The notes under the pieces: generated by a model
Databases searched by the model: none
What the model saw: only the letters and a program-made list of their open reading frames with translations
Told to the model about the DNA's origin: nothing
Source: Certhia americana
Lineage: Eukaryota > Chordata > Aves > Passeriformes > Certhiidae
Length of the DNA: 64,000 bases
NCBI GenBank assembly: GCA_018697195.1
Contig: CM031857.1
Location: 53,527,673-53,591,672, forward strand
Reading direction: 5' to 3'
Part shown: positions 1-12,597 of the stretch, piece by piece
Layout of the letters: every line of letters begins with the position of its first letter
How positions within the stretch are numbered: position 1 is the first letter of the stretch
Program-made: the position numbers and the translations under genes

Positions 1-1972
1 CCCTTTGCAAGTGATTTGAGTAATTCACATTCATTACAAACTGTCAAGGGTAGAGCGCATCTTGGACTAGTTCTGACTGTCTGTGAAAGAAATAAGGAAT
101 GAAATTGTAGGCTTTTGTGTAGAAACAAAAATATTATTATCAGAAAGCTTTTAAAACTAAAAATAACTTCATGTACACCAATAAGTGTTCTCCACGGATT
201 TTTTTTTTTTTTCACTTATTAATTATTGTAAGTTCTAAACACTTAATATCTGACACTGGAACCTGATCTCAAAAAAAATTATGTTTTCTATTATCAGTAA
301 TACTTGGAAAATTTTGTTTGAACAGCCTGCCCAAATTGCTTTTGAACTTAGTCCCCTATGACTCTTTTCACACCCATCTGGTTTTTTTGATAGAACTAGT
401 AATGTATTTTAAAGATAGAAAAAAAAGTTGATAAGACCCTCAAAAAGAGAGGGGACATCAGATAGAGCAGAGAGGTGTAGCCACAGATTTCCAGTAACCT
501 CTTTTAATCAGTGAAAATGTTGCTTTGCAATTTTTTTTTTTTTTTGTGCATTTTTGGCAGGAGTTACGTCGAATTTTTAGGTTACTGGTGTATTAATACA
601 TAAGTTGGATTTCAAAAGGAATCTCTTTATTGAAAAACTTCTTCATTGTGGATACTGGACAATTTCAGAAATATTCAGAGTAAGCTGGGTATAAAAAATT
701 CTGCCCATAAGGGTATAATGTCTGTATTGATTATTTTTTAACCCTTTCCTGTACGTTTTTAAAACACTTTTTCTAATAGTGAAACTTTGGAATACAGTTG
801 ATATTGCCACATTTGAGGAATAGTTCCAATCTTAGCTTTGAATGCTCTGTGAAAACTTCAGAAGATTTGAATGAGTGTTAGAGGAAGGAGCTCAACTTGA
901 GCTCTAGTCCAGCTAACACTTAAAGTTGGTCTTTTTTTAATTCTAATACTTGCATGTATTAATATTTTTAGTGTATCATTAAAACCAAAAAAAGTTCTTT
1001 TTACAGAGAATACTAAATTTTTAAACTTTAATTTTTAACACTTTTCCATAGCCTGATAATGAACAGTTGCTAGTGTATAAGGATGACATCACACATATTT
1101 ACTACCGTATGCACACAACAGTAGCAAATGTAAATTATGTAGATTTAGCTTTTATTTTGTTAAAGGTTTCCCAAGATGTCTTCTAAAACTGAAGGCGATA
1201 TTGTTATATTGCTCAAAACTGAAAGATAAGTGACTTTCAGTGATCGTTATTAATGTCTAAAGGAAACCACTGTTAGAAATAGGACCCCCCCCACCCCGTG
1301 ACTATTTAGTTTGTTTTCAGACACTGCAGTGAGTGTATCTGCAGTAAATAGATTATTAATAAACTTTTCAACATTGAATCTGGTTACAACTAATTATTTT
1401 ATTTAGCAGGAACCAAAATTCGCTTGAAGATTTGATCTGAGAAAAAGATAATTACACATCGTATGGGGCTTGGACATGTATTTTCATTTTAAATAGCTTT
1501 ATGTAAGTCCAGTTTCAATATAAGCTTCAAGTATGTTAAATCTCAATATAAGCACAGAGGGGGACCACAACTTAGGTGGGTTTGGTTTAAATACAAAAAC
1601 TTTTTATTAAAAGGGGAAATAGATGATGTGTGGAATGCACGAAAATACAAACTCCTTTCTCTTGTTAAAGCAGGGTGCTTATTATAAGTCCATAGATGTG
1701 AGGGGGTTGTAGTATTTTCTGGAATACTCTTAAAGAATAAAGAACAAATTTATGGAAATATTTGTAAGGAGGTGACCTGATCTAGGCATCAGCTACTCAT
1801 TTATTAGGCATAGGATGTGTCTTGTTAGGGTATCTACAATGCAAACGTTCAAATAAAGTCAAAACAGATTTAAGATTTTGTCTGTGTGAATGCAGTATTT
1901 CCTCCAGTAGCTATTTGGCTATAAATACTGCTTCTGTCAAGTTATACTTTGTTCTTACCTGATCAGGGCTGC

Positions 1973-2025
<53 letters not shown>

Positions 2026-5000
2026 TCTTAAAATTTTATTTCATCTCTCAGAATGTATTATATGACTAATTTTTCCATTATGAGTTTTAAAGTAGCTAAT
2101 ATTTGAAGGCTGAATTTTAATAAAGGCAATAATGGTACTGCCTTGAATAGCAAAAAAAAAAAAAAAAAAAAATATTCAAACTCCTTAAAGTAAAACACTA
2201 GAATTTAAATACTTAACAGTCAAAGCATATTTTAGGAAATATGGAAGTATGACATTAGTAATCACACATCCATTAAGTAGTTTACTTACTAAAAAAACTT
2301 ACCTGTTTGCTTTTTTGATGGTGGAGGGGGGGATTGGTAGTGGGTAGGAAGGGAGAACAACACCCCTTACTCCTTCTTTATCTTTTTTTTTTCTTTTTTT
2401 TTTTTTTCTTGTGTATGTGTGTTCCTCCTCCTTCTTCCTCTTACTTTCATCTTAAAATGCTGCGGGTAGAATGAAAGCAGAAACATGCTAATCTGATTTG
2501 TTTCAGGAGGCTTCTGATAATAAAGAGGCATATCACAGGTGTTCCTAATCAAGTCAGTTTGGTTTAAAAAAAAAAGTATTTTTAAAATTAGGATTTCCTG
2601 TAACATAGACAATGCGAGGGTCAAGCTGATGACCTACATCTATGTTTGGGGATCAACCATGAAACTGTGGGTGTTGGAAATATGTTATAATACATGACAT
2701 TTTTATTGCAGGTTTTGACCTTTCAATAGAGAGCTGATTTTGGAGAATGGCTTACTCCTGTGATTGAAAAACTCTCTGGAAGGTTGATGGAGCAAGAGCA
2801 TGGTATATATTATATTAACATTTCTCTTATTACATGTGTTCTTTATTTTAAAAAATGTACACAGTAGTATAACTTATTCAGATTATTCAAAATAGGCTAG
2901 TTCTGACAGGCTTGTTCAAGAATTTGTTATTTGTTAAAATAATTCTTCTTTACATTGCTGTAAAATTATAAAACACTAAGTAAAAGTATTAACACAGTCT
3001 GTGCTCAGAAGGAAATGAAGTGGCCAAAAATATGTATAAAAAGCTGCGTTTGCAACAGCCATGATCCATTTGAGCTATATAAATTCTCCATATAGTATTG
3101 TTCTCATATTCCTGTCTTGGGAATTACTCCAACTGAAATGCTGCTAATCCAAAAACAAAGTAAGGATGATAGAAAAAAATTATTTTTCAATAACTTTATT
3201 TTTTTTATTGGGAGGGTGTGTTAAAGAATAGAGTGGAGAGCTAGCTGAGTGTATTTTCATGTGGTGTGTAAAATTTGATTTTAAAAGCATAAATAAACTA
3301 CCTGACAAGCAAAGAAGCAGAAAACAGGAAAAAAAACCCAGGTCTTCAGAGCCCAGCATCTGTACCAGAATAGTCAGAGATTTTATTTATGTATCTTATT
3401 TGTTGGCAAACAGATATTATATAGTAAAACACTGAGCAATTGAGAAGATTTAATATGGACTGTGCTACACTCATATTGCAAGTCCTGCTTTGCACTAAAA
3501 GTACTCATTTGGCTGAAACTGAGAAATCCATCCAGAGTAATCATGACCTATCTACTCATATACGAGTAGTCTTAACTAACCATTTAAACTGAAATTAAAA
3601 TAGTAACTGGTCTTGGGTTGAGTAAATTTGTTTGAATACTAAATGGAGTAGTAAAATCTGTAAGACTCTATCTTCAGCAGAATATGTTATAGCACAACAA
3701 ATTTTATGAACATGTTGTGACTTTAGTATTCCAACTTTCAGCTGGAATTCAGTTTTTATCCTTAATCAAATCTGTCTGTCTTCAAGAGCACTTTCTTTTT
3801 GTAGGAAGTAATTGTACCATAAAATCAGAGAAGTTTTAAAACACCAACATTTTAGTTTATCCCAGTAACTCCTAATTTCTACCAAGCAAATCCAGTGTGG
3901 TGTAAATTTCCTATTTCCTCACTGTTGTAACTAAGAGCTGGTGGAACTGAATAATTACTGAAACTTACTAGCAGTACATCTCCTGTTACAGAAGTATTTG
4001 AGGCAGATGGGTTATGAATATATTTTTCACACAATACTGTGATTTTAGGGTAGTTAAGGCCTCCTAGAAAAAATTAACAATTGAGTAAGAAAACTTAGAA
4101 TACAGGAAGTATAGGAAGTAAACCTTAACTTTATATAAGCTTTGAAGTTTGTGATTAGTGAGTAGGTAATTCTTTCAGTTTTAATCCTTTCTTTATGTGA
4201 TTAAACACACAGTGAAAGTACTTCTGTTAAAGCTGTAACCTTTTTTGGGTAACATGCCTAATATACTCCCAAATAAATATTTTTGTCTGTCCAGAAACTG
4301 CTTTGGAGCTACTGCATTGCTGTTGGGTTTTTTTCTTTTTTTCCTTTTTTTTTTTTCATTCTCTTTTTTTTTTTCCTTTTTTCTACTAGCTTCTTAGAAA
4401 AATAAGGATTTTAGGATTTCACTGAATAGTTTGAGTTTGTTCATTTTTTTCCTGTACAAAAGCAGTTACATTCTTGTTAATGAAAATCAGGATTATATTG
4501 CAAGGCAAAGGTATCTAAGGCTCCCTTGTGAGATATTTAAAAGGTGAAAGTTTGATGGAGTGTTCCTTGGTCTGACACAGGTTCAGAGTATTTCTCACAG
4601 ATTCTTATTCAGAAAAAAAGGTGGTTTCTGGTTCACAACTGTAAATCAAAGGGATTTTACATTTAGGGCCTAATCCTACAAACTTTAATATACACAAGTA
4701 GTTCTAATGACTCACGACCATGAATAAGGATTTGCAAAATGGTATTCTCATTAGATGCCTACTTTCTTTCCTTTACAAATTTAGTACATATTAAAATATT
4801 TAGAACTTTAAGACAAGTCTAAATGTTTTTTTAGAAAGTGCAAAGAGTCTTGCAGTAATGTAGTAAGAGAGTCTAACCCATTTACAAGCTCTAGTATCTT
4901 TTAAGTGTGCTGCAGTTTTCAGTTATCATTAGAGTCCACTTAAGGTGTTGATTTGCTCTAGAGCATTTTTGTGCTGAATTTTAGCCCATATTAATTTTTA

Positions 5001-8000
5001 ATTTTTTTTTAGAGCTGTTTTGTACTTGGTAGTCAACATGAATGTTTCTTGACCCAAAGAGTAGGTAAAACAAATAAATATTTCTTGCAAGAAAGGTGGT
5101 GAGGTGTGTTTCTTGTATTTTCCTACTCTTAGCCTCTCCTATTGTAGCTCTTATTTAGCAAAACAACACTGATTATGTTAGAAGTTCAGCCTGAATTAAG
5201 GGTTTGCAGTGCTTGCCCCTTAAAATTGCTGGTATGGCTATTGCAAGCTGTGTGCTTGACTTTGTGAACTATTTTGCAATATCTAATTGTAATGAGGTTG
5301 AAAAGATAAAAATGTGCAGACTTCTTTATTGAAGTGCTTCAGATGTGGAACTTTCCAGGGCCACTGTTACTGTTCCTACTAGAGGTATAACACTTGAGGC
5401 TCCACAAGTCTTGTTAACTAAATCATAGTTTGAAAGCTGACAATGCATGCTTATTGCTCTGCAAAAGGAACTGTTGCAGATTACTTTTACAATTAGTTTA
5501 TGATTTCTTTATGGACTTCTCTTGCTTTACAAAGGCAACTGAAATAATTTTCCCTGAAAGAGATCTGTAGCTGGAAATGCAGTCCACTCCTAGTTGCTAC
5601 AACGCAGTGTAAAATCAACCATTGTTTGATATCTTAGGCATGACTGTTTTAAGGTTTAAATCTGAAGCATCTGAATTTTTTTTGATTTTGTTAGTTTAAA
5701 CTAAATCCAGCCCTACATTATTTTAAAGTGGAGTTTTGGATGCTATTAGATTTAAATAGACATTAATTTTTATTATTGCTTCGGATATTCAATGAAACAT
5801 GTATTTAGGAAGGATTTAAGACTGGCATACTTAAACATAAATTTTCCTTGTCTGTTGATAAAATCATCTTGCTAGGCAATAGGAAAAGAAAAACAAATGG
5901 CATGCAAATTCTTTAGGAAAAATAGTTAAAATATGCTAACTGGGATATTTAATGATTATTGTTCTCACTGAAATGTAAATATATATTAGTAAGATTTTGC
6001 CCCCTTTTACATGTTATTTTTGTTTAATTTCAACAGAATTCTGAGGAGGAATTTATGTAGACCCATATATTGAAGGTTTCAGTGGGGGAATGAAAATTTA
6101 ATCAAAGTTGTTAAATGTTCATATAGTGCGTTGATGGCTTGTTAATACACACACCTTGGCTTAGACTGCTGTTTGCACACTAAAAACAGGGCATGTATGA
6201 AGATGCAATTGCTAATTGAGTAGTGTGTTTGAATAAACCATTGTTTCTAGCTTTGTTAATTCTGAATTTCTTTCAAACACATGGATATTCATGGTAATTT
6301 TTTTTCTGAGTTTGTTTGAGGGAAGAATTTTTTTTTTTTCAGAAAATTAGTCTAAATATTGTTATTCTAGATTTTTAGACCAGTATTATAAGAGAATTAG
6401 TTCTTTTTATTGAAATATATTATCAAGATAATCTCGTCAAAGCAAGATATCAGCAATATCTGTTTTTAATTTGTGAGGCACTTAAAAATCTTAGTAATGT
6501 GCAAATACCTCTGAAGTATTTACACCTTTTCTTTAACCCACTAAATTTTAAGAGCTTGCTTTTTACTTCCTGTGAGTGCCCTGTGGGTTTTCTTTTGTTT
6601 TGTAGATGGTTTGGTTTGTTTTGGTTGTTTGGTGTTTTTTTTATTTTAAGCCTTTAGTCAAAGATTTTTGTGATTTTATGCTTTCACTTCCTAGCTGATG
6701 TGAAGGACAATTTAATTTTTTTTTTTAAACTCCCTTTCTCCCCACCAGAAGGAAATGGATTTTAGTATTCATATGGAAGTTAACTTAGACATTTATAAAG
6801 TATTGTAATTATGAACATGATTATGATCTTCCCAAATTTAACTGATCATTTTCTACTTCAAAATATATATAATACCATATAAATCACTTCTAGATTTAAG
6901 AGGACTTCCAGTGCATCTTATAAATAAAAATATTTGCTTTATAATTTCTGTATTCTTTTGGAGCAAAATTTTCACTTGGTAGATACTGCGGTCTTATGAA
7001 TGTTGTATTCTGAAAACACCTCTCTTTCTCTTGTTGCAAGTTAGTCCATATTTTAGTCAAGCTCAAAAATTAGACAAAGAGGATGCTCCATCTATTGTGA
7101 AACATTGCAATAGCTCTTATAAGAAAGTCCTTCTCTAAGTGAAAATATATTGAAAAGTTTATTGTGGAACAGAGTTCCCTTTTGATACTGTAACACTTAT
7201 TGGCAGCATTTTCCACTAGCAAAAGGAGCTCTTGATCAAAAAGAATCATTATGTACTGGTTACCCTGTCCCTATGCTTCCTAAAACAAAAAGATTTTTTT
7301 CCAGGTTCTCAGGAGAAGGGAAGAGGCTGCTTTTAATGCCAAGCACAGGAGTTACAAAAAGCAGCACTCAAATTTGTACTTTTCTTCATCTGTGTTAACA
7401 TCTAATTCTAAAAATATTTTTTCAGCTATCAGTCAGAGTGAGCGATTGTAGTTCTGTATGACCAGGGTATTTTTTAAACAAAGGGTCATATGCTGATCTT
7501 TAATTCTATGCATGTGGAAATCCATAGCCTGTATGACTTGCAAGTGTTACTAATATATTTCCCATACTTCTTTAAGTCCCAGATTCGTGACCTCTCTAAA
7601 CAATTCAAGAGCAGATAAAACATGGTTTAAAATAAAATTAGAGGAAAGTGCTAGCCTTCTCTTCCTAGTATTACCAGGTTTAAAATCTGGATCTTCATGG
7701 TGCCTGTTTTGCATCTTTAGGGTGTAATCAGGAGACTCTAGAATTAGCAGTGAGAGAATAATTCCTTCCAGGGTATTGCTTCTGCTAAACTGTGTTCTAT
7801 TGACACCAGCAGCTCTGGGTTTTTTTGGTGTTTTGATCCCAACATAATGCCAGTGAATTTGGCTATGAATACTGAATATTTGCTTCAGAAACTCATATTT
7901 TTGTGAAACTGCATAAGAAATTCACTGAAATGTAAAATACAATAATACAATGTTTTTAAGTTCTTGTAAGTTCTTCCTTTTTTTTTTTTTTTTTTTTTTT

Positions 8001-8190
8001 TTTTTGACTTCAAGTATTTTTGGTGTGTAATACTTAATTTCTCAACCTCACAGTCTTCTGACCTGAAAACGAGTTTGAAACACTGTTCAAATTTTTTTGT
8101 TTAATTTTTTTGGCTTAATATAACTTACATTGCTGACCCACTTTCCATTATAAAAAACCTGAACGAGATTTGTCATTGAGGTAGGAGTTA
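1..8190. other. AT-rich noncoding stretch, probably upstream DLEU2 intron
   Basis: I see no gene here. All reading frames are short and the sequence is AT-rich with many homopolymer T and A runs: 48 T at 1975-2022, a T-rich run near 2380-2408, and about 27 T near 7979-8005. There is no CpG-rich block, so the DLEU1/DLEU2 promoter, which lies well upstream of the microRNAs in human, is probably outside the window to the left. Assignment to a DLEU2 intron rests on synteny with the microRNA pair at 18.9 kb and not on recognised exons. Confidence 0.4.
1975..2022. repeat. Uninterrupted poly-T tract (48 T)
   Basis: Forty-eight consecutive T on the + strand. Read on the - strand this is a poly-A run, preceded 12 nt upstream by AATAAA (TTTATT on the + strand at 2035-2040). 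That spacing is what the 3' end of a reverse-transcribed, polyadenylated RNA looks like. I could not see a flanking target-site duplication or a recognisable parent gene, so it is recorded only as a homopolymer. Confidence 0.9.
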
Positions 8191-11100
8191 ATGAAGGCTA
8201 ACACTAGAGGGCAATTCAAAGCAGCAGCCCACCCCAGAACAGTTATGGGTGCCTATGATGAAAAAGAGGGAGCCAATGGAGACTTTGCCAGAGTCTCCCC
8301 CAGGCAAAAGCTGCTCTTTGCTCTTACCCTCCTAAGTGGTTTATTTAACTCACTTTTCATATCGTGGAGTGCTCCACTGAATGAGAAAGAAGTTAAGCAA
8401 GTTCTTACGCTTTGCTGAATTAATTACAAGTTAAGAAACATCTTCTACAGTGTCTTACCTCATTCACTCTTGCCGTTGTCAAAAAGGCATAACTTTCTCG
8501 GTGGTGGGTTTTGTTTGGTTTTTATTTGCTGTCACATGCTACATGAAACTCTTGGAAAGACACTGGGTTTTGGGGGGTAAAGGTAACATTGCAGAAGAGC
8601 TTAAATGTCTTTTGTTAAGTACCAAGAAAAATGAAATACATGGTGAGTAAAATATTTTCTTACAAAATACTGCAAAGTTAGTCAAATTAAGACAACAGTA
8701 TGAATAATTAATTTCACATTAAAAAAAATACACAAAAACCAAAACACATTATAACTAGGATAAGGCATCAGATAGGTACTTGGTGTCTATAATTTTATCA
8801 AGTAAAATATATTATATGGAATGGAAAAAAATAGTTGAAGATGAGCAATAAAGTGCTGTATTTAATATTTAACTGAGTAGAAGAGATCATCTGTGTATAT
8901 TGTACACAATTTAAACAATTTATATAACAGTGCATTACATAATAAATTACAGTTTTCACTGTTGCAATGTTCATTATAGATTTACAGAACATCTTAAATA
9001 CTTGTAAATAATAACCTCTAATGCAAATGATGGTGTCGTGGTTCTTGAAAAGCACTCTAGTATTCTTATTTTAGCAATGCAAATTTTCTCATTATATTGA
9101 AATGTATGCACCCAGCCGTGTAAATGCTTGTGGCACAGAACAAATTTGAAAACAAAGGGCATTTTATGTAAGAGTGTGTATGTGAGATTGTACCTGTCTT
9201 TCTATCCAACTTTATATGCATATATATATAATATCTTATATATTTTGTGTCCTTGTATATAAAAAAGCTGGTCTATATTTCTACACTCTGGATCAGTTTG
9301 TCAAGTTGTATTTTCTTTGCATTCTTTTGCACAACTTACTATTAATGTCTAAATTTGCTTTAGCTGCTTTTAAGTTGTTTTTTTATAAAGAGTATTTACT
9401 TGCAATCACTCTGGCCACAGATGAACATAAACACTGCAGTGCATTGTTACAGTCAACATTTACACCTGTTTTGTGCAGGTCTGATCAGCAACTCTAGTGC
9501 AGTTTGAAAATATGTAATCTGCTGGCAGTGATGTGCCCAACCTTAACTGGTGCTGGTGCCTTTGAAAGAGAGATGTCGTGTCATAACACTGTATATATAG
9601 TCCAACAATGACGGGCCTTGGTCAGTCTGTCCAAGAAGAAAAGTTGTCTTGGTTCTTAATTTGCAAAATGCACAACAGGGGGGACAAAGGAGCATGTGAA
9701 ATTTAACCTACAGAAATTGTTAGCTTCTCTGGGGTTTAGGGGGAGATTTTTGGTTTAATTGGGGGAGTGGGATTGAGGAATTAGGTGGCAGCCAGGTAGT
9801 GATACAGAGGTCTTAATCCCACACATGAACTCTTGGTTTTGGAATGTATTTCTGCGAAATCTGTCTGATTCTAGGTGATTAAGCCAAGCAAGCATGTAAG
9901 CTTTTAAGGAACTGAACCCTTAGTCTTTTGCAGGTAAGACTACCATTTTAAGAATAAGCATTTTCATGCCAATGTGACTATTTTTCTTTTTTTTTTTTTT
10001 TTTCTTTCTTTTTTTTTTTACCAGCTTGATTTCTGGCCCCAAATCAAAGAGATAAGTTCTGTCATTAACATTAAAGCTGTCTTCAGAATTTTGTTTATTT
10101 GAATAAAGCAAGAACAAATGTGTAAGTATCAGCAATGTGCAGACCAGTATTGCAATATTGGTCTGTTCTGTCTTTAAGCAGGTGGTTTCATGTGGCAGGC
10201 TGGAAGAGAGACTCTTTTTCTTCCCAGCTTTTGACAAAAAGATGACGCATATGACTCAGAATTAGAAGGGGAAATCTGCCAGTTTGCATCAGTTCCTTAA
10301 CTTGTGGGCTGCTATTCACCACAAGAAAAATCAGTATACTCGCACCAGCATTTCTTGAGAGATGAGGAGTAATCATATCCTTCAGAAAGTGTAGGATGAT
10401 TGGAGTAGGCCTTTCGTACGTTACACTAGGCTTTTCCTATATTAAGGTATTTTTTCAATTATATTAAATTTTTAGAAAGAAGAAGAAAAAATTTTTAAAT
10501 GCTACATTTAATAATTTAGATAGAAATCAGATATTACAGCTAAGGTAGATCAAAAGCAAAGCAATTTGTTTCATGAAACTCCTGTTTTGTTGGCACTGAA
10601 ACTCAGCTGTTACAGATCTCCAGAGTCAAAAGGTAAGGGTTTTTTTTTTTCCTTGTATATTTTTTAACCTAATTCCACGTATCTGAATCTTCAGTTCCAG
10701 CTTTTAAGTAAGTTACTAGGACTGGAAAAAAAAATATAGTAACTTTGAAGACAGAGGCCATCTATTTTGAAGGAGAAAATAATTACTTGAAGTATGGAGG
10801 ATCAGTGTTTTCAAAATGTCTTGCCTTAGACCTGCTATAAAAGATAATGAAGATAGTTCTAGTTCTTTCATATAGGTTTGGATTATGATGGAGAGACACT
10901 TCTTGCAATAGTGATACTGCTCAAAGAGCATACTGTCTTTACTGTAAAAAGTAATTTTTTAATAAAAGAAAAAATTCAGATGCTAGTTTTTAGAGATTTA
11001 ACATCTTTTGGTTTGTGGGTATTTATTATTTTGATGGTTTTGACTTTTTTTTCTCTTTTTTTTAACTACTTGTGTACTTTAAGTATTGGATTATAAATCT

Positions 11101-12523
11101 TTTTTCTTAATATATTAACATCTAGTTAATTCAGCACAGTTTTACTTTAAGCTTGTTAGTGAAATATTGAAAATCTAGCTTAATATAAAGCCATAAAAAG
11201 GACACAGCATCCCAACATCCTTATCTCTTGTCATTTTGGGTCTTTTTTCCAGTGGATAAAGTTCCTTTCATTTGTCAAAACTGTTGTAATTGTTTTGGAA
11301 AAGCATGTTCTGAGTGAAGTTTGTTTTCTAGCTGGAAAAATTAAATTCACTGCTTAGAAAGTGCCTTAGAAAGCACAATTTTATTTTGTATTAGCTCAGT
11401 TCTGTGAGTAGTGGGTCTCATTGATTAAAAAAAAGTGGGGAACCAAACAGGAAATATTTTTGAAAGGGAGTACACAGATCTGTGTGTTAGATGGTATCCA
11501 TTAAGATTAGTAGTATTCTATTCCTATTTCATGGAGAGGTGGGGGAAAAATTGCTGCTCCAGCTACCACTGAATAAACAATAAGATTCTATGACCAGGAA
11601 TCTGCACCCCAAAGGTGTTATGGACACCTGAAACTTCTGAAGTGACTAATTAAATAATGAAGTTATAGAAATACAGATAATGACTGGAAAAGTAGCAGTT
11701 ACTAGGAGGTGTTCCTCTGCTGTTAGTGGATTTCCTTAACAGTTGAATTGATTTCTTCAAACAGGTCAGTCTCACCTTTCATAAGTCATGCTGTTGTTTG
11801 GCATTTTATAGAAGTCATGTAGTGATGATGTTAAGAAAAAGACAAATTTACTGCTTGAGCCAGAAGGCAGGCTTACAAAAAGCAACTTCTTTCAGGACAC
11901 GAAAAGCTCTTTGTTCTGTGGCCTTGGTCTTCTTGTGCTCTGACCCTTATTTTATAGCATTGTCACTCTGACCTTAAATCTTTGAAAGCAGACAAGCAGC
12001 AAATTTAGTCCTTTACAAGTGGGGTTTCATTCTGAGCTATGGGCCTGGTTTTTATCTTTAGTCATTATAGTCCCATACAATACAGAGATGTAACAAAATC
12101 TCAATTAAAGATTTGTGGTTTTGCATAGTGTAAATAGTTATTATTTTTCATATAAGCCAATTTAAGAAAAAAAATGTTGCTCTGTTACTGGCCTATGATT
12201 TGTAATTATTTACCAATTTGAGATAAGACAGCAGCTAGGAAGGCAGTCTGACTGATACTGACCAATATATTTTTCATTTTCCTGGAAGTACTTTGGAAAT
12301 TGATCCTGTGCACAGACCACCAGGGTTTCTGCAAAAGCAACTTGAATATTTTGTTGAGAACAAGAAATGCTTTGCTGTACATGCTAGAGTTAGAAGATCT
12401 TAAACAGTAATACTTGCATGGCCTTCTTTCATAAAAGACTGTGCCAGCTTAGGGGAGCACAAAATTTTATGTGAGGTCTGTGACTGTTACATGAGCAAGT
12501 CTTCTGAGGACTTCATGAAACTG

Positions 12524-12597
12524 TTTTTTTTTTTGGGGGGGGGGGGGGGGGTGGGGGTTTGTTGGGTTGGTTTGGGTTGGGTTGGGTTGGGTTTTTT
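12524..12597 (+). repeat. T11-G17 tract followed by TTGGG repeats (G-quadruplex prone)
   Basis: Eleven T are followed by 17 G at 12535-12551, one T, five G, and then several GTTGGG/TTTGGG units up to about 12,590. The many closely spaced runs of three or more G on one strand satisfy the usual G-quadruplex pattern. The units are TTGGG and not the telomeric TTAGGG. Confidence 0.85.

Noticed and set aside
12553..12597. Interstitial telomere repeat
   Set aside because: The units are TTGGG/TTTGGG, not TTAGGG.
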